Source of the DNA: Thalassobaculum sp. OXR-137
GTDB taxonomy: Bacteria; Pseudomonadota; Alphaproteobacteria; Thalassobaculales; Thalassobaculaceae
DNA length: 64,000 nucleotides
Direction of reading: 5' to 3'
NCBI RefSeq assembly: GCF_034377285.1
Contig: NZ_CP139715.1
Location: 3,146,001 to 3,210,000 of the forward strand
Below the pieces are notes generated by a model that did no database searches, was not told the DNA's origin, and saw only the letters and a program-made list of their open reading frames with translations. Below are positions 53,319-63,071 of the stretch, in pieces. The position numbers and the translations under genes are program-made. Every line of letters begins with the position of its first letter. Within the stretch, counting starts at the first letter, position 1.

Positions 53319-55691
53319 ATGTCCAAGCTGGCTTTCAAAATCCCTGCGCTCGTGTTCCTGGCGGCTCTGATAGCCGGAGTGGGCAGCAGCCTGGTCGGTA
53401 TCTATCTGTCCGCGAATGCGCAGAGAGAGGCCATCGACCGCCGATTGATCACCGTGGCGAGCGACCGCGCGCTGTCGCTGCAGACCTATCTGGACTCGAT
53501 CCGGATCGATCTGGAGACGCTGGCGTCCAGCCCGGTCGCGTTCGAGGCGATCGTCGAGTTCAAGGGGGGCTGGACCGAGTTCTTCGCCCAGGGCCCGACG
53601 AAAGCGCTTCAGGCCGCCTATATCACGGACAACCCGAACCCGACCGGCTCGAAGGACGAGCTCGACCGGGCGGAAGGACCCGAGGCGTATCACGAGACCC
53701 ACGCGCATTTTCATCCCTGGTACCGCGCCTTCCTGCGGGCCAAGGGCTTCTACGACATCTTCCTGTTCGATACGAACGGCAACCTCGTCTACACGGTCTT
53801 CAAGGAGTTGGACTACGCCACCAACTTCGTGACCGGCGAGTATGCGAACACTGGTCTCGGTCGGGTCTACCAGAGCGCAATGGCGGCTCCCGGTACGGTC
53901 GTTTTCGACGATTTCGAGCCCTATGCCCCGAGCTTCGGCGCGCCGGCCAGCTTTATCGCCAAGACCGTGACCGACAACGTCGGTAATACCATCGGCGTGC
54001 TGGCGTTCCAGATGCCGATCGACAGGCTGAACGAGGTGATGCAGCACCCCACGGGCCTGGGTAAGACCGGCGACACCGTGATCATCGGGGCCGACGATCT
54101 GCGCCGCAGCGACTCCCGCTTCGCCAAGGAAAGCGCGCTGTTGAAGGAGACGATTTCCTGGCCGGGCGCCGAGGCTGCCCTGGCGGGCGAGACCGGAACC
54201 GTGCAGGGCGAGATCAACGGCTCCGAGGTTCTGGTCGGCCATGCGGCGGTCCAATTCGTCGGCACCACCTGGGGGGTCCTGGTAGCGGTTTCGGAGGCGG
54301 AGGCCTTCGCGTCCGAGGCCGAACTGCTGCTGTACGAAGTGCTGTTCGGCGGCGGCGTCATTTTGCTGGCGCTGATCGGCGGCGTGTTGTTTTCCCGCAC
54401 GATCACAACGCCCCTGGGCCGGATCATCGGGGTGATGAACAGGGTCTCCACCGGGGCCTATGAGGTCGACGTGCCCGAGCAGACCCGCCACGACGAGATC
54501 GGCGACATCGCCCGCGCGGTCGAACAGTTCCGCCGCAACGGTCAGGAAAACGAACGGCTGCGGGCCGAGCAGGAGGAGATGCGCGAGCGCAACGAGGCCG
54601 AGCGGATCGAGGCGCTGCGCGCCATGGCGCGGACCGTGGAAGCGGAATCGTCCCGCGCGGTGGAGAGCGTCTCCGGCGAGACGGCGATCATGATCGCCCA
54701 GGCACAGGAGATGGCGAAGTCCGCCGGACGGGTCGACGGCACCAGCCAGACGGTCGCCGCCGCGGCCCAGCAGGCTCTGGCGAACGCCGAGTCGGTCTCC
54801 GCCGCGACCGAGGAGCTGGCGTCCTCCATCGAGGAGATCTCGTCGCGGGTGACGACCGGCGCCACGACGGCGCGCGAGGCGATGGATGTGGGACTGGAGA
54901 GCCAGTCGACGATCCAGACCCTGGCCGACGCGGCGAAGCAGATCGGGACGGTCGTCGTGCTGATCGACGACATTGCCCAGCAGACCGGTCTCCTGGCCCT
55001 GAACGCCACCATCGAGGCCGCCCGCGCCGGCGATGCCGGCAAGGGTTTCGCCGTGGTCGCTTCTGAGGTGAAGAACCTGGCCTCCCAGACCGCCAAGGCC
55101 ACCGGCGAGATCACCGAACAGATCCACGAGATCCAGGCGATCACCCAGCGCTCGGTCGACGCGGTGCGGTCGATGGTCGAGCGGATCGGCGCCATCGACG
55201 AAATCTCCACCTCGGTCGCGACCGCCGTGGAGGAGCAGCAGGCGGCAACCCAGGAGATCGCCCGCAACGTCTCGGAGACCGCCTTGGCGGCCCGCGAAGT
55301 GGCCACCAATATCGAGCTGGTCTCGGCCGAAGCCCGGTCGAACCTGGACGCCGCCTCGTCGGTGCAGTCGGCCTCGGAGCATATGCAGGTGGCGATCGAG
55401 AACCTGAAGCAGGTCGTGGTCCGCGTGGTGCGGACATCGGCTCCGGAAGTCGATCGCCGCGAGCAGGCCCGCGAGGAGACCCGTGAGCCGGCGACGCTCA
55501 CGCTCGGCGAGGACCGCTACGAGGTGGTGATCGTCAACCGCTCCGAGGGTGGGGTCGGCATCGAACTGGCCCAGGGCGATACGCTGAGCGGCACCGTCAA
55601 CCGCGGCCAGATCGCCTCGCCCCGGCTCGGCCGGCGCAACGTGGCGGTGGCCGGCATTTCCGGCCGCAGCATCGGCCTGCGCTACGCCTGA
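53319..55691 (+). CDS. methyl-accepting chemotaxis protein with Cache sensor, HAMP and C-terminal PilZ domain
   Basis: 790 residues. Transmembrane helices at about 8-30 and 340-362 enclose a long dCache-like periplasmic sensor ([20 protein letters not shown] in its first module). HAMP follows ([13 protein letters not shown]), then the signalling coiled coil with the conserved tip [20 protein letters not shown] and [15 protein letters not shown]. The C terminus carries a PilZ domain with both c-di-GMP motifs: REETR (RxxxR) and, 23 residues on, NRSEGG (NxSxxG). This matches Azospirillum Tlp1, an energy-taxis receptor that binds c-di-GMP. No che genes are nearby. Confidence 0.92.
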   Translation: MSKLAFKIPALVFLAALIAGVGSSLVGIYLSANAQREAIDRRLITVASDRALSLQTYLDSIRIDLETLASSPVAFEAIVEFKGGWTEFFAQGPTKALQAAYITDNPNPTGSKDELDRAEGPEAYHETHAHFHPWYRAFLRAKGFYDIFLFDTNGNLVYTVFKELDYATNFVTGEYANTGLGRVYQSAMAAPGTVVFDDFEPYAPSFGAPASFIAKTVTDNVGNTIGVLAFQMPIDRLNEVMQHPTGLGKTGDTVIIGADDLRRSDSRFAKESALLKETISWPGAEAALAGETGTVQGEINGSEVLVGHAAVQFVGTTWGVLVAVSEAEAFASEAELLLYEVLFGGGVILLALIGGVLFSRTITTPLGRIIGVMNRVSTGAYEVDVPEQTRHDEIGDIARAVEQFRRNGQENERLRAEQEEMRERNEAERIEALRAMARTVEAESSRAVESVSGETAIMIAQAQEMAKSAGRVDGTSQTVAAAAQQALANAESVSAATEELASSIEEISSRVTTGATTAREAMDVGLESQSTIQTLADAAKQIGTVVVLIDDIAQQTGLLALNATIEAARAGDAGKGFAVVASEVKNLASQTAKATGEITEQIHEIQAITQRSVDAVRSMVERIGAIDEISTSVATAVEEQQAATQEIARNVSETALAAREVATNIELVSAEARSNLDAASSVQSASEHMQVAIENLKQVVVRVVRTSAPEVDRREQAREETREPATLTLGEDRYEVVIVNRSEGGVGIELAQGDTLSGTVNRGQIASPRLGRRNVAVAGISGRSIGLRYA

Positions 55692-55809
55692 GAGAAGGAC
55701 GGCACGATTATTGCTTAGGGAATCCCCGGGACGTTAAATCAGAGGGCTTGCCGATCGACCGCCGGGGACGGAGGTCGATCGGGATGGGCCGCAGAACGGG
55801 GCCGTGACG

Positions 55810-56337
55810 ATGTCAACTACCTATCTCGATCCCTATGACAGGTATCGGAAACCCCATTCGGCGGGTGCCGAGGGGGGAGCGATCCTTGAGATGCCGGATC
55901 CGGAGACCTGGACCTCCGGCCAGCGATTGCTGGCCAGATGGTACGAAGACCACGCGGTGGACGGGCTGGTGCCGCCCACCACACCCATCGACCTGCTGGG
56001 TCCGCTGATCGGGCTGGTCCACAAGCTGGTGGTCGACCGGGACCGCGACGATTTCCGATACCTGATCTACGGCCGCTCCATCGCCAAGAAGGCGAATATG
56101 GGCGTCGACGGGCTCTGGGTGTCGGAGCTGATCGAGCCGACCCGCTCGGTCTTCCTGGAACATTACCGAACGCTGGTCGCCGCGCCGCGCCTCTATATGG
56201 GCTGGCTGCGGTACGAGGGTATCGACATTCCGCACCGGGAATGGGTCCGCGCCGTGGCCCCCATGGGATCCGCCCGGGACGGGGTCACCCATTTCATCGT
56301 CTATTCCGACACGGTCGACGATCCGCGCCGGATCTGA
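55810..56337 (+). CDS. PAS-like domain protein (PAS_5 type)
   Basis: 175 residues. RLLARWYEDHAVDGLVPPTTPIDLLGPLIGLVHKLVVDRD and RYLIYGRSIAKKANMGVDGLWVSEL, then VTHFIVYSDTVDD, give the same single-domain PAS_5 layout as the protein at 7003. The start is ATG 55810 (GTG 55804 possible). It follows the PilZ chemoreceptor by 118 bases on the same strand, so it might supply a sensory input, but that is conjecture. Confidence 0.6.
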   Translation: MSTTYLDPYDRYRKPHSAGAEGGAILEMPDPETWTSGQRLLARWYEDHAVDGLVPPTTPIDLLGPLIGLVHKLVVDRDRDDFRYLIYGRSIAKKANMGVDGLWVSELIEPTRSVFLEHYRTLVAAPRLYMGWLRYEGIDIPHREWVRAVAPMGSARDGVTHFIVYSDTVDDPRRI

Positions 56338-56425
56338 GCGCCCGCCGGGTCGGCAGATTTCGACCCGACGGACCGATCGGGCGGCACGGTCTTCCGCGCC
56401 GCCCGACAGACGTGGGCGAGGGGGC

Positions 56426-57415
56426 TCAGCAGCCGGCGGTGCAGGCGCCGGCGCCGTCGAACTCCATGGTCCGCCCGCTCAGCGGCAGATGAGCCGGCAC
56501 CGAGAGCGCCTTCATGAAGGTGTCGGTCTTGGTCCCGGCGATCACCGTGCCGTCCTTGGTGGCGACCTCGTTGGCGTGGGACGGGATCACGGCGGCCGGC
56601 TTGATCAGGTCGTTGATCACATAGGCCGCCTCGGTCGGCCCGGTGGTGAAGGTGTCGCCGATGTTCATGACCACCAGCTTGGCCTTGTACTGCCGGCCGA
56701 CCACCGTCTCCTGCTCGGCGGTCACCCCCGTATCCCCGGAGAGATAGGCGACCAGGCCGTTGGAGAAGGTCAGCACATAGCCGGTCGGCGGGCCGGCATA
56801 GGCGGTCAGCCCGGCGGAGGACAGCATGTGGCCGAGATCGCCGTCGATGAAGGCGCCGCTGATGCCGTTGGAATGGACGGCCGGCACCGTGGTGACGGTG
56901 ACGCCGCCGACCTTGCGCGAGGCGCCGAAGCGCACGAGCTGGGACTTGGCCGGATCGCCGCCCAGGGCCTTCAGCTTGCCGGCGAAGAAGCTCGGCATCT
57001 CGCTGCCGGTGACGATGGCGGCGTTCTTGGCCAGCGCGATGTTGACCGAATTGGTGTTGGGGGCGACGGCGACGCTCACGTCCGGCTTGCCGCACTCGCC
57101 GGCATTCACCGCGCTGATATGGCGGTCGCCCACATGGTCGCCGTGCATGTGGCTGACCAGGATGGCGTCGATGGTGCCGAGCCGGGCATCCTCGGCCCCG
57201 GCGACGGTGCGGCCGGCGTCGTAGAGCAGGCGGGTGCCGTCGGGATCCTCGAAGATCATCGCCCGGTCGAACGGGCAGAACTCGCCGTCATGACTGCCGA
57301 GCGGCGTGATCTTGACGGTCTGGGCCGCGGCCGGCGCGGCGGCCAGGGCGGCGGAAAAGGCGAGCGCGGCGACGGCGAGCTTGGTGCCGGTCGCGGTCAG
57401 ACTGAGGGTACGCAT
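56426..57415 (-). CDS. secreted metallo-beta-lactamase-fold hydrolase
   Basis: 329 residues with a signal peptide (1-31, ending AAAQ). The canonical MBL motif SHMHGDHVGD is present, with later His in VPAVHSNG, Asp in LSGDTGVTAE and a final His in IPSHANEV. Two-metal hydrolase, periplasmic. It is the last gene after the liv-type importer on the same strand (112-base gap), so it may generate the compound that the importer takes up. Substrate unknown. Confidence 0.87.
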   Translation of the reverse strand: MRTLSLTATGTKLAVAALAFSAALAAAPAAAQTVKITPLGSHDGEFCPFDRAMIFEDPDGTRLLYDAGRTVAGAEDARLGTIDAILVSHMHGDHVGDRHISAVNAGECGKPDVSVAVAPNTNSVNIALAKNAAIVTGSEMPSFFAGKLKALGGDPAKSQLVRFGASRKVGGVTVTTVPAVHSNGISGAFIDGDLGHMLSSAGLTAYAGPPTGYVLTFSNGLVAYLSGDTGVTAEQETVVGRQYKAKLVVMNIGDTFTTGPTEAAYVINDLIKPAAVIPSHANEVATKDGTVIAGTKTDTFMKALSVPAHLPLSGRTMEFDGAGACTAGC

Positions 57416-57451
57416 GAGGTTTCCTCCCCGTGTTTTATAGGCAGACGAACG

Positions 57452-57500
57452 CCGGCAGCGATATGGACCGGGCGGTCAGGCCGCCAAGTCCCGCTGCCGG
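57452..57500 (-). other. hairpin between livF and the MBL-fold gene
   Basis: CCGGCAGCG (57452-57460) and CGCTGCCGG (57492-57500) pair, with an inner GGCGG/CCGCC stem (57471-57475 with 57481-57485). No T run follows on the minus strand, so this may be an mRNA processing or stability hairpin rather than a full terminator. Confidence 0.5.
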
Positions 57501-57527
57501 GAACGTGACACGGAAGGCGTCGGCGCC

Positions 57528-58319
57528 TCAGATCGCCAGGTATTCGTGGCGCAGGTCGTCGTTGTCGAGCACCTCCTGGGCCGAGCCGTCGAACACGATC
57601 TGGCCCATGTCGAGGATCAGCGCCCGGTTCGCCAGGTGCAGGGCGGCGATGGCGTTCTGCTCGACGATGATCGTGGTGATCCCGAGCTGCTTCACGCTCT
57701 CCAGGATGCCCTCGATCTCCTTGACGATGGTCGGCGCCAGACCCTCGTAGGGCTCGTCCAGCAGCAGCAGCTTCAGGTCGCGGGCCAGCGCCCGGGCGAC
57801 CGCCAGCATCTGCTGCTCGCCGCCGGACATGGTGACGGCGTCCTGGCGGCGGCGCTCGGCGAGGCGGGGGAAGTGGTCGTAGATCCGCTCCAGCGGCCAG
57901 CCGATCGGCTCCTCCACCTGGGCGAGCTGCAGGTTCTCCTCGACCGTCAGGCCGGGGATGATCCGCCGGTCCTCGGGCACGAGCTGGACACCGAGCCGGG
58001 CCGCCTCGAACGCCTTCATGCTGTGCAGCGGCTGGCCGTGCAGCCAGATCTCGCCGCGCTGCAGAGCCGGTTTCTCGGTGCGGGCGATGGTTCGCAGGGT
58101 GGAGGTCTTGCCCGCACCGTTGCGGCCGAGCAGGGCGACGATGTCCTGCTCCTGCACGTCGAAGGAGACGCCCTGGACGATGTAGGATTCGCCGTAATAG
58201 GCGTGGATGTCCTGCACCCGGAAGAACGGGGCAGTGCCGGCGGCGGGCGCGCGGTAATCGGCGGTGCCGGTGCCGGTGCCGGCGGTCGGGTTCGCAGTGG
58301 TGGTCTCGGTGGCGTTCAT
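57528..58319 (-). CDS. livF: branched-chain amino acid-type ABC transporter ATP-binding protein LivF
   Basis: 263 residues. A 30-residue Thr/Ala-rich leader precedes the LivF core: Walker A GRNGAGKTS, LVPEDRRIIPGLTVEENL, signature MSGGEQQMLAVARA, Walker B LLLLDEPYEGLAP and H-loop region VEQNAIAALHLANRA. The ordinary LivF has no such leader; an internal start may be used. Last importer gene of the operon. Confidence 0.92.
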   Translation of the reverse strand: MNATETTTANPTAGTGTGTADYRAPAAGTAPFFRVQDIHAYYGESYIVQGVSFDVQEQDIVALLGRNGAGKTSTLRTIARTEKPALQRGEIWLHGQPLHSMKAFEAARLGVQLVPEDRRIIPGLTVEENLQLAQVEEPIGWPLERIYDHFPRLAERRRQDAVTMSGGEQQMLAVARALARDLKLLLLDEPYEGLAPTIVKEIEGILESVKQLGITTIIVEQNAIAALHLANRALILDMGQIVFDGSAQEVLDNDDLRHEYLAI

Positions 58320-58340
58320 CTCTTGGCCCTTTCTTCGGAC

Positions 58341-59096
58341 TTACAGGTGGGCGCCGCCCAGATAGGCTTCCTGCACCTTGGGATTGCCCCGGATCTCCTC
58401 CGGCGTGCCCTCGGCGATGACGGTGCCCTGGGCCAGGACGGAGACCTTGTGGGCCAGCGAGAACACCACGTGCATGTCGTGTTCGATGACGATCTTGGTG
58501 ATGCCGCGCTCGCCGATCCGCTTCAGCAGGTCGATGGTGTTGTTGGTGTCGGCCCGCGACATGCCGGCGGTCGGCTCGTCGAGCAGCAGCAGCCGGGGCT
58601 CCTGCACCAGGCACATGGCCAGCTCCAGCCGCCGCTTGTCGCCGCGCGACAGGGCACCGGCATGGTCGGAGCGGTTATCGGCCAGCCCGACATCCTCCAG
58701 CATGTGCATGGCCTTGTCGCGGATCTCCGCCTCGCCGTCGATGCGCGGCAGCCAGTTCAGGGTGAACGAGCCGTCGCGATGGGCGAAGGCCGGGATCATC
58801 ACGTTCTCCAGCAGCGAGAGATCGGGGAAGATCTCCGGCGTCTGGAACACCCGGGCGACGCCGAGCTGGTTGATCTCGTGCGGCCGCCGGTTTAGCAGCG
58901 ACTGGCCGTCGAACATGACGGTGCCGGTATCCGGTTCCAGCCTTCCGACGAAGCAGTTCAGCAGCGTCGACTTGCCGGCGCCGTTCGGGCCGATGATGGC
59001 GTGCACCTGGCCCTGCTCGACCTTCAGGTTCACCTGATTGAGCGCCTTGAGGCCGGCGAAGGACTTGTTCACGCCCTGGACGGTTAGGATCGACAT
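58341..59096 (-). CDS. livG: branched-chain amino acid-type ABC transporter ATP-binding protein LivG
   Basis: 251 residues. Walker A GPNGAGKST, VARVFQTPEIFPDLSLLENV, signature LSRGDKRRLELAM, Walker B LLLLDEPTAGM and H loop IEHDMHVVF, ending in the LivG tail IRGNPKVQEAYLGG. The signature reads LSRGDKRR rather than the common LAYGQQRR. The open frame continues far upstream over livM, which I treat as a shadow. Start ATG 59096. Confidence 0.93.
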   Translation of the reverse strand: MSILTVQGVNKSFAGLKALNQVNLKVEQGQVHAIIGPNGAGKSTLLNCFVGRLEPDTGTVMFDGQSLLNRRPHEINQLGVARVFQTPEIFPDLSLLENVMIPAFAHRDGSFTLNWLPRIDGEAEIRDKAMHMLEDVGLADNRSDHAGALSRGDKRRLELAMCLVQEPRLLLLDEPTAGMSRADTNNTIDLLKRIGERGITKIVIEHDMHVVFSLAHKVSVLAQGTVIAEGTPEEIRGNPKVQEAYLGGAHL

Positions 59097-59110
59097 GGTC
59101 CCGCTCTCCC

Positions 59111-60271
59111 TCAGGCCGATTCGCTGACGGTGTCGGAGCGCGAGGCCCCGTCCGACCGCCGGAACATCTTTTGGACCCGGCGGATGCCTTCCATGATCCC
59201 GCCCGGAAGGAAGATCACGATCAGCATGAAGACCACGCCGAGGGTCAGGTGCCAGCCCTCGCCGACGAACAGGCCGGCGACGGCGACCGCCGCCTCCTGC
59301 AGGGTGGCCGGCAGGAAGTTGAACATCTCCATCAGGACCTGCTCGTTGAAGGCGGAGAAGATGTTCTCGAAGTACTTGATCACCGCCGCGCCCAGCACCG
59401 GGCCGAGCAGGGTGCCGGCCCCGCCGAGGATGGTCATGAGCACGACCTCGCCCGAGGCGGTCCACTGCATGCGCTCCGCCCCGGCCAGCGGGTCGGTGGA
59501 GGCCAGCAGCGCGCCCGCCAGCCCGGCATACATGCCGGAGATGATGAAGGCGGCGAGCGTGTAGGGGCGGGTGTTGAACCCGGTGTAGTTCATCCGGGTC
59601 TGGTTCGACTTGATCGCTTTCAGCATGGTGCCGAAGGGCGAGCGGGCGATCTTCATGGCGACGAAGAAGCCGATGATCAGCACCACCGCGCAGAAGTAGA
59701 AGCCCGGATAGCCGGTCATCTCCAGCCCGAACAGCGAGGTCGTCGGGGTCGAGACGGTGTCGCGGGTGCCGGTGAGCTGCTCCAGGATGCGCGGGTCGCT
59801 CGGCAGCACCGTCAGCCCGGTCTCGCCGTTGGTGATCGGCGTGAGCACCGAATAGGCGAGGTTGTAGGACATCTGGGCGAAGGCCAGGGTCAGGATCGAG
59901 AAGTAGATGCCCGAGCGGCGCAGGCTGATATAGCCGATGGCCAGCGCGAACACCCCTGCGGTCATCATCGCGAAGATCACCGCCGGCAGCACGTTCATGC
60001 CCAGCAGCTTGAACGACCAGACCGCCGTGTAGGAGCCGACGCCCAGGAAGGCGGCGTGGCCGAAGGACAGGTAGCCGGTCAGGCCGAACAGGATGTTGAA
60101 GCCGATCGCGAACAGGCCGTAGATCGCCCATTTCTGCAGCAGGTCGGGATAGCCGGCGCCGATCAGGCTGGCCCAGAGCGGCGCGGTCAGCACGGCGGCG
60201 GCGAACAGCACCAGGAAGAGCAGGTCGCTGCGGCCGCTGGTGCCGAAGGCGGAGGTCGAAGAGGCGGCCAT
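59111..60271 (-). CDS. livM: branched-chain amino acid-type ABC transporter permease LivM
   Basis: 386 residues, about ten membrane helices. [62 protein letters not shown] and [14 protein letters not shown] are LivM hallmarks. It is encoded 4 bases downstream of livH and 14 bases upstream of livG on the minus strand. The subfamily resembles amide/urea-type as well as amino acid importers. Confidence 0.93.
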   Translation of the reverse strand: MAASSTSAFGTSGRSDLLFLVLFAAAVLTAPLWASLIGAGYPDLLQKWAIYGLFAIGFNILFGLTGYLSFGHAAFLGVGSYTAVWSFKLLGMNVLPAVIFAMMTAGVFALAIGYISLRRSGIYFSILTLAFAQMSYNLAYSVLTPITNGETGLTVLPSDPRILEQLTGTRDTVSTPTTSLFGLEMTGYPGFYFCAVVLIIGFFVAMKIARSPFGTMLKAIKSNQTRMNYTGFNTRPYTLAAFIISGMYAGLAGALLASTDPLAGAERMQWTASGEVVLMTILGGAGTLLGPVLGAAVIKYFENIFSAFNEQVLMEMFNFLPATLQEAAVAVAGLFVGEGWHLTLGVVFMLIVIFLPGGIMEGIRRVQKMFRRSDGASRSDTVSESA

Positions 60272-60275
60272 CGGT

Positions 60276-61292
60276 CTAACCCTCCATCACGCCCTTGCGA
60301 CCCAACAGGCCACGAGGACGGACTTGCAACACGATCACGGCGATCAGGTAGATGATGATCTGGTCGATGCCGGGAATGATGGACTTCACCTCGTTCATCG
60401 AGGCGAAGGACTGCAGGATGCCCAGCAGGAAGCCGGCCAGGACGGCGCCGGGCAGCGAGCCCATGCCGCCGACGACGACCACCACGAAGGACAGCACCAG
60501 GAACTCCATGCCGATGTGGTAGTCGGGCGGCAGGATCGGCGTGTACATCACGCCGGCGAGCCCGGCGACGACCGCGGCGATGCCGAAGACGATGGTGAAG
60601 CGGCGCTCCACATGGATGCCCAGCAGGCCGACCGTCTCGCGGTCCTGCATCCCGGCGCGCACGACCATGCCGAAGGTGGTGAACTGCAGGAAGGCGAAGA
60701 CCCCGCCGATCACGGCGAGCGAGAAGAACAGGTAGATCAGGCGCCAGTATGGATAGACGATGGTCCCGGGCACACCGAACCAGATGCCGAGATCGGCACT
60801 GCCGGCGACCACTTCGGGGGCCGGCGTCGGGATCGGGTTGGCGCCGAAGATCGCCTTCACCAGCTCCTGCAGCACAATCGCCAGGCCGAAGGTGACCAGG
60901 ATCTGCTCGGCATGGGAGCGGTTGTAGAAGAAGCGGATGAGGCCGCGCTCCATGATCAGGCCGATGATCAGCATGATCGGGATGGCGGCGAGCACGGAGA
61001 TCGGCACCGCGTAATCGATGATCACGCTTCCGGTGTCGCCGAACCAGGTCTCCAGGTAGGGGATTTCCTTATAGGCGTCGAAGAAGGTGATGCTTTCGTC
61101 CTTCACCTTCTTGGACAGCGTCAGCAGCTTCTGGATCGATACGGCACAGAAGGCGCCCAGCATGAACAGGGCGCCGTGGGCGAAGTTCACCACCCCCAGC
61201 GTGCCGAAGATCAGGGTCAGCCCCAGGGCGATCAGCGCGTAAGCGCCGCCCTTGTCGAGCCCGTTCAACATCTGAAGAACGAAAGCGTCCAT
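60276..61292 (-). CDS. livH: branched-chain amino acid-type ABC transporter permease LivH
   Basis: 338 residues. [32 protein letters not shown] at the start, [38 protein letters not shown] and [18 protein letters not shown] identify the LivH family. A loop of about 50 residues after the second helix is slightly longer than usual. A hairpin without T run (61389-61412) separates it from the binding-protein gene. Confidence 0.93.
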   Translation of the reverse strand: MDAFVLQMLNGLDKGGAYALIALGLTLIFGTLGVVNFAHGALFMLGAFCAVSIQKLLTLSKKVKDESITFFDAYKEIPYLETWFGDTGSVIIDYAVPISVLAAIPIMLIIGLIMERGLIRFFYNRSHAEQILVTFGLAIVLQELVKAIFGANPIPTPAPEVVAGSADLGIWFGVPGTIVYPYWRLIYLFFSLAVIGGVFAFLQFTTFGMVVRAGMQDRETVGLLGIHVERRFTIVFGIAAVVAGLAGVMYTPILPPDYHIGMEFLVLSFVVVVVGGMGSLPGAVLAGFLLGILQSFASMNEVKSIIPGIDQIIIYLIAVIVLQVRPRGLLGRKGVMEG

Positions 61293-61388
61293 GACGCGGT
61301 CCCCCCTCCGGGATTTCTATTTGACTAAAGATGTGCCGCGCGCAGGGCTGTTCGACCATCGGTCGAGAGGGGCCTGAACGGGCAAGTC

Positions 61389-61412
61389 GGGGGCTCCGGT
61401 AAGGGAGCCCCC
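61389..61412 (-). other. intercistronic hairpin between the binding-protein gene and livH
   Basis: GGGGGCTCC (61389-61397) pairs perfectly with GGAGCCCCC (61404-61412) around a 6-base loop. No T run on either strand. As in dpp and ugp, a structure sits directly behind the substrate-binding protein gene and probably raises its expression relative to the membrane components. Confidence 0.7.
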
Positions 61413-61459
61413 GTTGTGTCGGTGCATCTCGGGCGGTTGCGTCCGGGATGCGCTCCGGA

Positions 61460-62806
61460 TCAGGCGCCGTTGTTGCAGCTGCCGAGGCTGCCGGCGAACT
61501 GCGGGATGTTGGCGTCGTAGGTCACCTTCTCCCGCTCGACTTCCTTCACCACTTCCAGAAGGTCGAACTGCGAGGTCGGGTTGTCCTTACCCTTCACGAC
61601 CAGCACCTTCTTGAAGCACTGGTGGTCTTCCGCGCGGTACAGGGTCGGACCGTTGCCCATGCCGTCGAACTCGAAGCCCTCCAGGGCCTTGCCGAGATCG
61701 CAGGGAGCGAAGGTGCCGGCCCGCTCGGCCGCATCGGCGTAGAGCAGCGCCTGGACGTAGCAGGTGTGGGCGGCCTGGGACGGCGGGAAGCCGTACTCGG
61801 CGCCGAACGACTTCACGAAGGCCTGGGAGCCCGCGTCGCTCAGCGACCAGTGCCAGTTGGTCGACCCGAAGATCCCCTTCACGTTCTCGCCGGCACCCTG
61901 CGCCATCAGGCGGCTGTAGAGCGGAACGACGATGGCGAAGTCCTTACCGTTGACCTGCTTGTCGCGCAGACCGAACTGCACGGCCTGGGTCAGCGAGTTG
62001 ACCATGTCCTTGCCGTAGTGGTTCAGGATCAGCACGTCGGCGCCGGAGTTCAGCACCGGCGTGATGTACTGCGAGAAGTCACCGGCGCCGAGCGGCGTGC
62101 GGACCTTCTCGACGGTCTGCCAGCCGAGAGCCTCGGTGGCGTCGGCGATCGACTCTTCCTGGGTCCAGCCCCAGGTGTAGTCGGCCGTCAGGTGGTAGGC
62201 CTTGCGGTCCTTGCCGTAGTTTTCCTCAAGCACCGGCGCCAGCGCCTGGCCGGACTGATAGGCGTTGAAGAAGTGGCGGAAGCCGTTGGCCCGGCGGTCC
62301 TTGCCGGTGGTGTCGTTGGAGTGCGTCAGACCGGCCATGAAGATGATGCCGGCTTCCTGGCACAGCGACTGCACCGCGATGGCCACGCCGGAGGACGAGC
62401 CGCCGGTCACCATCACCACGCCGTCCTTTTCAATCATCCGCTTGGCGGATGCGCGGGCGGCGTCGGACTTGGTCTGGGTGTCGCCCGTGACGTACTCGAC
62501 CTTCTTGCCGAGGATGCCGTTGCCCTTCAGGGCCTTGGACGAGAAGGTGTTCAGCATGCCGCCGTCACCTTCGCCGTTGATGTGCTTCACGGCGAGCTGG
62601 TAGGCGCGCAGTTCGTCCGCGCCCTCGTCGGCATACGCGCCGGTCTGCGGCACGTTGAAGCCGAGGGTGACGGTGCCGCCCTTCGGCTCGTTCAGATAGG
62701 CATAGGCGCTCTTGGTGAAGAAATGCGGGGCGGCGAGGCCGGCGGTCAGCGCGACACCCCCCTTCATCAGCGAGCGGCGTGAGACGCCCTTATCGAAGAC
62801 GGTCAT
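61460..62806 (-). CDS. liv-type ABC transporter substrate-binding protein, Tat-type signal
   Basis: 448 residues. The N terminus carries SRRSLMKGG (twin Arg) before a hydrophobic stretch ending KSAYA, so export is probably by Tat. The mature part is a Peripla_BP_6 domain: VTLGFNVPQTGAYADEGADELRAYQLAVKHIN, VTGGSSSGVAIAVQSLCQEAGIIFMAG, RHFFNAYQSGQALAPVL and ADYTWGWTQEESI. The start at 62806 has GGGAGGAACCA upstream. Ligand may be an amino acid, amide or aromatic compound; the sequence does not decide. Confidence 0.9.
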   Translation of the reverse strand: MTVFDKGVSRRSLMKGGVALTAGLAAPHFFTKSAYAYLNEPKGGTVTLGFNVPQTGAYADEGADELRAYQLAVKHINGEGDGGMLNTFSSKALKGNGILGKKVEYVTGDTQTKSDAARASAKRMIEKDGVVMVTGGSSSGVAIAVQSLCQEAGIIFMAGLTHSNDTTGKDRRANGFRHFFNAYQSGQALAPVLEENYGKDRKAYHLTADYTWGWTQEESIADATEALGWQTVEKVRTPLGAGDFSQYITPVLNSGADVLILNHYGKDMVNSLTQAVQFGLRDKQVNGKDFAIVVPLYSRLMAQGAGENVKGIFGSTNWHWSLSDAGSQAFVKSFGAEYGFPPSQAAHTCYVQALLYADAAERAGTFAPCDLGKALEGFEFDGMGNGPTLYRAEDHQCFKKVLVVKGKDNPTSQFDLLEVVKEVEREKVTYDANIPQFAGSLGSCNNGA

Positions 62807-62941
62807 TGGTTCCTCCCGTTCGGTCTTCGTCCGTGCCGCGTCGCGGTCGATCACAGGTCGATCTTGATGGTGGTTCCCGATGGCGCGGAGGCCGTCGCGA
62901 GCCTGGACTGCGGCAATACGACTGTAGAGGGTATCTGAAAA

Positions 62942-63011
62942 TTTGCAAACTAAGTTATTGTTTTGAATTGACTATTTTGTCAAAATGAGACACAACGCAC
63001 CTGCAAAACTG
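62942..63011. promoter_or_regulatory. AT-rich divergent promoter region with TTTGCAAA-type boxes
   Basis: Between the liv binding-protein start (62806) and the regulator start (63072). AAAATTTGCAAA at 62938-62949 contains the palindrome TTTGCAAA, and CTGCAAAACTG follows at 63001-63011. ScfR/RamB-type regulators are known, as I recall, to bind TTTGCAAA-containing sites, so these may be operators of the gene at 63072. Promoter elements for both directions probably lie in 62940-63025. Confidence 0.45.
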
Positions 63012-63071
63012 TAAATATGTGACAAAAGCGGGTTTAACCGCGCGCAGACTTGGGAAAAGGGAGAGTGCAGG

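Noticed and set aside
53238-55382. 714-codon minus-strand frame across the chemoreceptor gene
   Set aside because: Antisense of a clear MCP gene, rich in low-complexity Arg/Gly/His, no recognisable domain.
58341-60131. Apparent 596-codon livM-livG fusion on the minus strand
   Set aside because: The first part is an out-of-frame translation of livM; real LivM (59111-60271) and LivG (start 59096) lie in separate frames with proper motifs.
61460-62806. Urea transporter (urtA) and urea cluster
   Set aside because: No urease genes in the window, and the DUF2459 gene at 4897 is far away; the general liv-type family fits equally well.
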